Shown piece by piece: positions 7,217-12,970 of a stretch of 12,970 nt of DNA (position 1 is its first letter; each line of letters begins with the position of its first letter). Source of the stretch: Lentisphaerota bacterium (GTDB lineage Bacteria; Verrucomicrobiota; Lentisphaeria; Oligosphaerales; Oligosphaeraceae); contig JAAZIZ010000317.1 in assembly GCA_012800565.1 (NCBI GenBank), positions 1 through 12,970 of the forward strand. The letters run 5' to 3'. The position numbers were made by a program, and so were the translations under genes. The notes below the pieces were generated by a model that had not been told where the DNA came from, made no database searches, and worked only from the letters and a program-made list of their open reading frames with translations.

Positions 7217-7274
7217 CCTTTCGGCCTTGAAAACCGAAAACATGTATTCATACATATTTTTCATGTTTTCATCC

Positions 7275-7303
7275 ATTTTCTTTTCCGGAAAAAAGGCTAT
7301 ACT
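7275..7303 (+). promoter_or_regulatory. Candidate promoter of the DUF6259-like gene, with a palindrome in the spacer
   Basis: TATACT at 7298-7303 is a good -10. No good -35 lies at 17 bases; TTTTCT (7276-7281, spacing 16) is the nearest. A weak -35 fits a promoter that needs an activator. The spacer contains the 12-base perfect palindrome ttttccggaaaa (7281-7292), which overlaps the place where an activator or repressor would bind. Its left half resembles the start of the AraC leader hairpin at 6299. Confidence 0.35.
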
Positions 7304-7305
7304 TG

Positions 7306-7380
7306 TGGGTGACAGGCACCTCATCCATTATGGGTGACAGGCACCTCATCCATTATGGGTGACAGCCAACCACATCCACA
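7306..7380 (+). repeat. 25-base tandem repeat, two exact copies plus one degenerate copy
   Basis: A 25-base unit beginning tgggtgacaggcacc occurs exactly at 7306-7330 and 7331-7355. A third copy at 7356-7380 keeps the first ten bases and then diverges, with similarity resuming at cacatcca. The array starts just after the predicted -10 and runs to the ribosome site (aggag, 7381-7385), so it should form the transcribed leader. Each unit contains ggtg-acagg-cacc, a small dyad. It could be a set of operators, an RNA-level element, or a mobile REP-like repeat. Confidence 0.8.
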
Positions 7381-7394
7381 AGGAGTAGAGAAAA

Positions 7395-9485
7395 ATGAAA
7401 TTGGACAAGAATGCGAAAGAAAGCCCGGGAAAACTGCACGAAATGCCATGCACCACTGGTGAAGCGCAGCCGGGCAGTAGTCCCTCTAAACCTGGAATGG
7501 GAACGATAACGGCAGCCACGGATATCGACGCCAAAGGACGAATGCGGTGGAAAGATGCGGTTCTTTCATGGCGTCTGCTTCTCGGAGATGGGAAAACAGA
7601 GTTGCAGGAAGTCTCCCCGGAAAACCTGGTTTTGGCGAAAAGCGAATCTGCATCCGGGCGGGTGACGCTCCTTTGGCAACGGGAAGACGGCTTGTCCATA
7701 TTCGTCGAATGGAAAGAAGTGGGCGATGAGTGGGAAGGGAAGATTTCATACAGCGGCGTCCCCGAAGGAATATATGTGGAACAAGTGATTTTTCCGGAAG
7801 CACAAATCCCGTTCCAGGAGTCGGGCCGCATTCTTCTACCGCGTTTTCAGGGCTGGATTGTCTCGTCGGAATTTCTGCGGCAGTACGGACTTCGGCGCTT
7901 TTTTGGAACCATGCAGTTCTGCGCGGTGCTGCAGGGAGAAAAAAGCTATTATTTTGCCTGCCACGACCCGAAACATTGTTCCAAGGAATATGAGTATAAT
8001 ATTTCAGGTGCCGGAGACGATTCAGTCCTGACGCTTAAGTATATCCATCATCTCCCGTTGTCGAAAGAGCTTGCCCCGTCGGGCAAACTCCCGTATTCGG
8101 TCGCGTTCCGGACATTCAGCGGCGATTGGTATGAGGCGGCCCGCATCTACCGAAAATGGGCGATACAGCAAAAATGGTATCTTTACGGAAAAGCGAAAAA
8201 GAATCCGCTCCGGGAATTGAGTCTATGGGTATGGAACCGCACGGATGTAAATATTGTCACGCTACCAGTGGAAAAAATTCAGGAAGACCTCGGTCTGCCC
8301 GTAGCGGTTCATCTGACTTACTGGCCGGACAAGTCCAATACGCATGACTATCCGCTCTACTGGCCGCCCCGCGGAGGAGTGGACGCATTTGAAAAAACCA
8401 TGCGCCGTCTCAAGGACAAGGGCATTCATACGATGGTCTATCTGAATGGAGTCAACTGGGACCTGGGAGGAGCTTTTGCCGAAGAGGGCAAAGCGTCCGG
8501 GGTTGTTCAACGGGACGGTTCCATTCCATCCTCCACATACCCGCCGTTCAATGACCATCCCCTCGGCCATATTTGCGGAGAGATCGGGAAGTTCCATGAG
8601 GCGCTCTCCGAACAGATTGATCTGGTTATCCGGCACGGCGTCCAGGGCGTTTATCTTGATGTGGTCGGCTTGATGGCTATTTTCAACTGTTACAATCCGC
8701 TCCATAGCCATGCTCCGGGGGGTGGCAGTTATTATGCGGACGGATACCATGAATACCTTGATACCTTGCGTTCGAAATATCCGGGCATCTGTTTTGCCAC
8801 AGAGAATTCACCGGAAGCGTTTCTCGGTAAGTTTGAATCCATGCTCTATCTTAATCATGGTCAGGAACGGTTTAACAGGTGCTGTCCTCCATTTCAGGCG
8901 ATGGTACCTGCATTCAATGCCATCTATCACGGAATTTCATCGCAGTATGGCACCTACACAACCATTGATGGAAGACAACCGGTTGACCGCAAATACTGGC
9001 CCAAAGATTTTCCCCTCATCTGGAAAGAAGAACAGGAACTTGACTGGCAGACTGTCTATCCCGACCAGTTCTTCTTCGAGATTGCAAGAATGATTGTGTG
9101 GGGGCTGGTTCCTTCCATTCACAACCTGACGATGGAGCACTGCACATCCGAGAAATATGCAAAGGAATACACATTCCTGAAAGATGCCGTGCGCTTTTAT
9201 CATGAAAACCTGGAATTTCTCTTTGATGGAGATATGTTGAAACTCGGCGAGTTCGAGTGCGAACAAAAGGAGTTTCTCTTTGCCACCCGTATGGTTTTGA
9301 CGTCTCCGGAAAATCTCCAGACGATCAAAGCCGTCTACCCGTGCGTATTGCATTCCATCTGGCGCGCCCCTTCCGGCGATGAGGCGCTGATTGCTGCCAA
9401 CTGCACATGGGAAGAACAAACGTTCCGGTATCAGGAAAGAAAGTATCAAATCCAAGCACATCAGTTTATGAAGATAAAGCTGTAA
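7395..9485 (+). CDS. DUF6259-type putative glycoside hydrolase
   Basis: The protein has 696 residues and no signal peptide. AGGAG at 7381-7385 lies 9 bases before the ATG. Residues ~40-240 form a beta-rich N-terminal domain, then comes FSGDWYEAARIYRKWA (241-256), the entry motif typical of DUF6259 proteins and of related GH31/GH101-like barrels. The barrel (~270-620) includes VHLTYWPD (305-312), HTMVYLNGVNW (345-355), GVYLDVVG with D422, and CFATENSPEAF with E470. D422 and E470 are the likely nucleophile and acid/base by position, which is inference. A short beta tail (IAANCTWEEQTF) closes it. The gene has its own promoter region with tandem repeats after the AraC gene and is followed after 4 bases by a broken oxidoreductase gene, probably once in the same operon. 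Substrate unknown. Confidence 0.85.
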   Translation: MKLDKNAKESPGKLHEMPCTTGEAQPGSSPSKPGMGTITAATDIDAKGRMRWKDAVLSWRLLLGDGKTELQEVSPENLVLAKSESASGRVTLLWQREDGLSIFVEWKEVGDEWEGKISYSGVPEGIYVEQVIFPEAQIPFQESGRILLPRFQGWIVSSEFLRQYGLRRFFGTMQFCAVLQGEKSYYFACHDPKHCSKEYEYNISGAGDDSVLTLKYIHHLPLSKELAPSGKLPYSVAFRTFSGDWYEAARIYRKWAIQQKWYLYGKAKKNPLRELSLWVWNRTDVNIVTLPVEKIQEDLGLPVAVHLTYWPDKSNTHDYPLYWPPRGGVDAFEKTMRRLKDKGIHTMVYLNGVNWDLGGAFAEEGKASGVVQRDGSIPSSTYPPFNDHPLGHICGEIGKFHEALSEQIDLVIRHGVQGVYLDVVGLMAIFNCYNPLHSHAPGGGSYYADGYHEYLDTLRSKYPGICFATENSPEAFLGKFESMLYLNHGQERFNRCCPPFQAMVPAFNAIYHGISSQYGTYTTIDGRQPVDRKYWPKDFPLIWKEEQELDWQTVYPDQFFFEIARMIVWGLVPSIHNLTMEHCTSEKYAKEYTFLKDAVRFYHENLEFLFDGDMLKLGEFECEQKEFLFATRMVLTSPENLQTIKAVYPCVLHSIWRAPSGDEALIAANCTWEEQTFRYQERKYQIQAHQFMKIKL

Positions 9486-9489
9486 CATC

Positions 9490-10063
9490 ATGCAAAAGAG
9501 ACAAAAGGATTGGCCGTTGCTCGAGCCGGAGGATGCCGCACGGAAGAACGGAACAGCGTTTTACGCTTTCTATCCCTTGCGGAAATGGAATGTGGTCGAA
9601 GGAATCAAGCAACATATCGGGCAGGAAGACTGCGGACGGCTTTGTTCCCTGCGTTTCTGCCGGTTGGCGCCGAAATCCCTTGCCGCGAAAAAGGAAGCGT
9701 TCCGGAACCGGATGATTCCGTGGTTCCTGGACGCGGCCTTTTTTCTGGCAGATTCCGAGCCGGTCGAACTTTTCTTGCAAAAGGCACCGGGCAAAGGAAA
9801 CAATCTGTTCGGACTTCAATGACCGTCCCCTGTATGTCGCCGGTCCCGGCATTCCTTCCCCCAACCGGCTGTTTGTGGAACGCATGCTGCATACACACCC
9901 GTTTCACGATTCCATTCTCGGCAACTTCGCGGCGGCCGTTTCCGGCAAGATATCTCGCCCGGAAACCACCCTTCGCGAGTCCTACTATGCTGTCCAGGTG
10001 ATGAACGCCGCATACGAGTCGATTTTTACCGGGGAAACGATTGAACTCGGCGATCCCGATTAA
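9490..10063 (+). pseudogene. Gfo/Idh/MocA oxidoreductase lacking its NAD domain and frameshifted
   Basis: The frame from 9490 (110 codons, TGA at 9820-9822) begins in mid-family: EPEDAARKNGTAFYAFYPL and GRLCSLRF match the segment just after the EKP motif, where the C-terminal domain starts, and IPWFLDAAFFLADSEPVELF matches the conserved helix before the central sheet. The frame stops, and the next frame continues with FNDRPLYVAGPGIPSPNRLF, then HPFHDSILGNFAAAVSG and MNAAYESIFTGETIEL, the usual family end. About 110 N-terminal residues are missing and one extra base near 9805-9820 explains the frame change; part of the central sheet may also be gone. The ATG lies 4 bases after the DUF6259-like stop without a clear ribosome site. 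A sequencing error could explain the frameshift but not the missing Rossmann domain. Confidence 0.65.
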
Positions 10064-10388
10064 CCCGACTTCTCCAGAAAACCGGTTAATCCAGCAGTGC
10101 CTTGCCTGATTTATTGGCTACACGGCCCATTGGGGGGGCTGTCGGAACAGTCTCAGCCAGGGCAAGCGGTTCAGGATGGTGTAAAAAGGCTTTGGAATAT
10201 CCGCCAGCACAGGCATTGCAGCAGAACCTCTGCACCTTCTCCTGCCTGCTCCTGACAGCGCCGAAGTGTTTATTTTTGAGCGCGATGGACAGATGCGGCA
10301 ATGGATCGCGGGGGAGGCACCCGGGAAAAAGCTAAGGAATCGTTGCCTCCATCAGCTGCTGAAATTCCTGCCGGGGCAAAGTGCGTGA
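10064..10388 (+). pseudogene. Faint esterase-like remnant
   Basis: Directly after the oxidoreductase stop, frame 2 reads on to a TGA at 10253-10255 and contains CLIYWLHGPLGG (10103-10138), reminiscent of the oxyanion-hole strand of alpha/beta-hydrolase esterases (xxYWLHGxxG). It continues as QAVQDGVKRLWNI. A second frame (10185-10388) then gives protein-like sequence, HLLLPAPDSAEVFIF and ERDGQMRQWIAGEAP, up to a TGA inside the PIG-L gene on the other strand. No start codon with a ribosome site and no GxSxG motif were found. I treat this as eroded coding DNA. The assignment rests on one motif and is weak. Otherwise this convergent gap shows nothing. Confidence 0.28.
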
Positions 10389-11156
10389 ATACGGCGATTG
10401 TTCGAAAGTCTCGGCGTAACGGATATTCCGGCCGCGCTCCGAACCGTAAGCGCGGCAGAGCCATTCGCGGGCCTGCTCAGCCGCGCCCTCGAAGCGCTTG
10501 ACCCAGCGCAGCAGCCATTCCCGGCGTTCAGCACGGCTCATTTTGTCGGCCGAGAAATCCTTATAGCCATCGTTCCAGGGCAGCCATTCGAAATATTGCG
10601 AGGTATGGCATTCCATCATATCCAGCTTACGCTCCAGGACGCTGTCTATTTCCACTGCTGCATCGGGGCGGTGCGGGCGCGGGTCCTGGAAGCGGTCATA
10701 GCTGTAGGCGTAAATGGGCAGATTATCGGGAATGGGCGTGTCTTCGCAAAAATGCGGCACTTTCACAATGTAAGCAGTATCCAGCACCAGCTGGGCGGTG
10801 GCCCGGTGATCGGGGTGATAATCGCAGAGACGATGGGAAATCACCACATCCGGAGCAAACCTGCGGATCAACCGCACCATCTCCTTGCGGTTCTCAAGCG
10901 TAGGCTCCAGCCCGCAAGGGTGGTCGAGTACCTGATATTCCTGCAGGCCGATGGCTCGCCCGGCAGCCTCAGCCTCAAGTTTGCGCCGGGCCGCGGTCTC
11001 GGCCCGGGACAGGCTGTAATGGCCGGTATCGCCGTTGGTGGCAGAGATGAATTTCACCACATGCCCGGCCGCAATCCATTTGCAGGCAGTGCCGCCGCAC
11101 AGGATGTCGGGATCATCTGGGTGGGCACCGATAAACAGAAGCCGTCGCTGAGTCAT
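10332..11156 (-). CDS. PIG-L/LmbE-family N-acetylglucosamine deacetylase-like protein
   Basis: This family removes acetyl groups from N-acetyl-amino sugars using zinc, as in MshB, BshB and PIG-L. The 274-residue protein has AHPDD at 11-15 (expected zinc ligands H12 and D15), GGTACKWIAAGH at 21-32, the ATNGDTGH loop at 39-46, and HPDH at 114-117 (third zinc ligand H117), in the right order and spacing. There is no signal peptide. AGGAG lies about 6 bases before the ATG. It follows the beta-helix gene on the same strand after 53 bases, so the two are probably co-transcribed. The long C-terminal part (SQYFEWLPWND onward) is typical of the stand-alone, uncharacterised PVC members. The natural substrate is unknown; mycothiol or bacillithiol synthesis is not supported by any neighbour. 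Confidence 0.92.
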   Translation of the reverse strand: MTQRRLLFIGAHPDDPDILCGGTACKWIAAGHVVKFISATNGDTGHYSLSRAETAARRKLEAEAAGRAIGLQEYQVLDHPCGLEPTLENRKEMVRLIRRFAPDVVISHRLCDYHPDHRATAQLVLDTAYIVKVPHFCEDTPIPDNLPIYAYSYDRFQDPRPHRPDAAVEIDSVLERKLDMMECHTSQYFEWLPWNDGYKDFSADKMSRAERREWLLRWVKRFEGAAEQAREWLCRAYGSERGRNIRYAETFEQSPYSRTLPRQEFQQLMEATIP

Positions 11157-11209
11157 TGTCTCTCCTGAGTTGAAATCTGTGCCGGCCGGGCCGGGACTGG
11201 TGGTGGAGG

Positions 11210-12970
11210 TTATGGCAAATCCTTGAGCATTTTGCTGATTTCATTGGAGCGGCGGTACTTGGCATAGAAGTATTCCTGCGATTCGCCGCTCTGGAAAGCT
11301 CCCGGTGCAGGCGCCTTGCCGCTGAAGTACCCTGGTTCCAGGCCCGGGAAAGCCGGGAACTCTTGTCCGGCCACGGTAAATGGTTTTGACAAATCGAGTC
11401 CCTTTTCCAGGGCCGGGGAGTCCTTGGCCAAGGTCAAATCAGGCAAACCGTCCTGTCCGGCCTGGTTCCACAAGGAGCTGAACTGTTCCGGGGGCAGTAC
11501 AAAGTTGTGGTCTGTCACTTCCGGCTCGCGGAATTCCACCGGCTGGCTGTCGGCCAGGTGGTAGTACAGGTTACCGGCCATAAGTTCCTGGCTTTTGGGG
11601 CTGATGCGCCGGTCGGCACAGGCGATGTTGTTGGCAAAGAAGAAAGGCATTGTGGCGCGGAAGCGCTCGAACAGGTAATTCACCGTGAAAGGTGTGTCTG
11701 AGCCGCCGTACAGAGTATTGTGGTAGATGTAGAACTTGCCGGCATCGACCGGATTGGGTGGGGGATCCTTGTAAACGTATTTGCCATCCACCAGATCGAA
11801 ATTCTCCGCATCGGCGAACTGAGGCAGATATGATGAGCAATGGACAAAAATCTGTCCACCCTTGCCAGGTTCCTGAACCAGCAGGTTCTGGTAGTGGTAC
11901 TCGCATCGCTCGGCGCGTGAATGGCGGAGACTGTGAATGCGCAATGGGATGCCGCAGTTCGCGTAGATGTTGTGATGGAACCGGCCAACAGCGCCCATGC
12001 TGGTGCACAGACCTATGCTGGACATCTCCCGGATCACATTGCCGGAGCACTCCAGGCCGGGAGCTAATGCATTAATGCCGATTAGACCCTGGAGGATGAA
12101 ATTGTCTTTGATGACATTATTCGGGCTGGCGATATAGACGCCGACGTCATCCGAACTGGAAGTGCCGATGATGTACTTGAAAATAAGATACATCAAGCCG
12201 CCGCGCATATCATCTGAGGCGCGCAGCTTGAAAGTATCGCTCTGGATGAAACCCGAGGTCATGATATTGTCGCGGATCAGGTTATGGTGTGCGCCTTCTC
12301 GCAGCCAGATGCGCCTTCCGCCATGCATCAGCAGGCAGCGCTCAATGGTATTCCGGGCACAGTCCTGGCCGGTCAGTTCGATCTGGCAACGGCTGCCGCG
12401 CAAGTGCAGGTCCCGGATGATCAGATGCTGCTGGTTGTTGATCACGAAGCCGTTGCCGGATGCCACAGTGATCCGGTGCTGCTGCGGGCGGGAAGCGTTG
12501 GCAAAGCGGATGTAGAAAGTGCCATCACGCCAACCGGAGAGTACATCCCCCAAAGCCGGCCAGAACAGCTCTTTGCGTTTCCTGAAATAACTGTGCTTGA
12601 CCAGGGTGCCGGCCGGCAGGCGCAGCAGATCGAGACCTGGCAGGCGTTTGCACTCCGGCCCGAACTTGTTCCAGAGCATATCCTCGTCGATTTCCTCAGG
12701 CAGCTGTTCCCAGGCCGGCAGGGCCATGGTCAGACGGTTGATAAATCCCAGCATCTTGCCGTCAAACATCGCCAGTTCGGGACGCTCGGGCAGGGGACAC
12801 TTCCAAATACCGGGGCCGATTTCCGGCGCCTTCTGCCATTCCGTGAGTGTCTGCCCATCAGGTTCGACGATGCTCTGGAATTCCTGGTTTGGCCCGCGGC
12901 TGCCCTGGAAGATGATCGGTGCACCCTCCTGGCCCGAGCGGGGGAAGCTGACTTGTTCGCGGTAGAGCCC
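11210..12970 (-). CDS. Right-handed parallel beta-helix repeat protein (5' end outside window)
   Basis: The frame is open from the window edge to the stop at 11210, giving 586 visible residues; the internal ATG at 12769 is not the start because coding sequence continues upstream (GLYREQVSFPRSGQEGAPII, then EWQKAPEIGPGIWKCPLPER). GxYREQVxF followed by GxxGAPI is the typical opening of beta-helix proteins of the pectate lyase/right-handed helix group, so roughly 50 residues, possibly including a signal peptide, are missing. The middle (12100-12450) holds rungs such as NTIERCLLMHGG, HNLIRDNIMTSG and NNVIKDNFILQG, with the N/I-x-D/R-N spacing of about 22-25 residues. Such proteins bind or cleave polysaccharide; the lyase residues cannot be assigned. 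It is upstream of the PIG-L gene in a likely operon. Confidence 0.88.
   Translation of the reverse strand, partial: GLYREQVSFPRSGQEGAPIIFQGSRGPNQEFQSIVEPDGQTLTEWQKAPEIGPGIWKCPLPERPELAMFDGKMLGFINRLTMALPAWEQLPEEIDEDMLWNKFGPECKRLPGLDLLRLPAGTLVKHSYFRKRKELFWPALGDVLSGWRDGTFYIRFANASRPQQHRITVASGNGFVINNQQHLIIRDLHLRGSRCQIELTGQDCARNTIERCLLMHGGRRIWLREGAHHNLIRDNIMTSGFIQSDTFKLRASDDMRGGLMYLIFKYIIGTSSSDDVGVYIASPNNVIKDNFILQGLIGINALAPGLECSGNVIREMSSIGLCTSMGAVGRFHHNIYANCGIPLRIHSLRHSRAERCEYHYQNLLVQEPGKGGQIFVHCSSYLPQFADAENFDLVDGKYVYKDPPPNPVDAGKFYIYHNTLYGGSDTPFTVNYLFERFRATMPFFFANNIACADRRISPKSQELMAGNLYYHLADSQPVEFREPEVTDHNFVLPPEQFSSLWNQAGQDGLPDLTLAKDSPALEKGLDLSKPFTVAGQEFPAFPGLEPGYFSGKAPAPGAFQSGESQEYFYAKYRRSNEISKMLKDLP

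Noticed and set aside
7306..7380. CRISPR array
   Set aside because: Only two exact units, directly abutting without unique spacers, and no cas genes.
9510..10001. Plus-strand open frame of 163 codons over the broken oxidoreductase
   Set aside because: Basic, motif-free translation in a third frame; the other two frames carry the oxidoreductase motifs.
10086..10301. Minus-strand frame with a CxxC-like pair (RFCCNACAGG), considered as a transposase zinc ribbon
   Set aside because: Too short and without any other transposase feature; the plus-strand frames look more protein-like.
10398..11168. Plus-strand open frame of 256 codons
   Set aside because: Antisense to the PIG-L gene, which has all expected zinc-binding motifs.

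Overview
This window looks like part of a carbohydrate-degradation region from a PVC-group bacterium. Lentisphaerota/Victivallales or a close relative is my best guess. The reasons are the mix of a GHL6-like putative glycosidase, a GH20-like hexosaminidase, a DUF6259-type putative glycosidase, Gfo/Idh/MocA oxidoreductases, a parallel beta-helix protein, a PIG-L deacetylase and a local AraC regulator, together with GC-rich palindromic intergenic repeats. This is inferred from protein content; no rRNA or taxonomic marker is present.

Layout. Bases 1-529 hold no convincing gene, but they contain at least seven perfect short hairpins in about 250 bases and then a likely minus-strand terminator. 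The minus-strand GHL6-like gene (530-2518) and the plus-strand oxidoreductase gene (2874-4004) diverge from a 355-base promoter region. Bases 4005-4740 are a small gene graveyard: a possible LacI-type C-terminal fragment, the first ~30 codons of an apparent TIM-barrel protein, and the C-terminus of a second Gfo/Idh/MocA oxidoreductase joined out of frame. A plus-strand block follows: a GH20-like enzyme (4764-6236), an AraC regulator (6363-7175), a leader with a 25-base tandem repeat (7306-7380), and a DUF6259-like enzyme (7395-9485). Bases 9490-10388 are again broken genes: an oxidoreductase without its NAD domain and with a frameshift, then a faint esterase-like remnant. The right end holds a minus-strand pair: a parallel beta-helix protein (11210-12970, cut by the window edge) followed by a PIG-L deacetylase (10332-11156).

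How the genes may work together (inference). The enzymes would cut glycans (GHL6, GH20, DUF6259), remove N-acetyl groups (PIG-L) and oxidise released sugars (Gfo/Idh/MocA), with the AraC protein as the likely sensor and switch for the central block. None of the four complete enzymes I call hydrolases or deacetylases shows a signal peptide, so they probably act in the cytoplasm on imported oligosaccharides. The central block seems lower in GC than both flanks and is bordered on each side by gene fragments, which suggests it was inserted or rearranged. I saw no tRNA, rRNA, CRISPR array or intact transposase.
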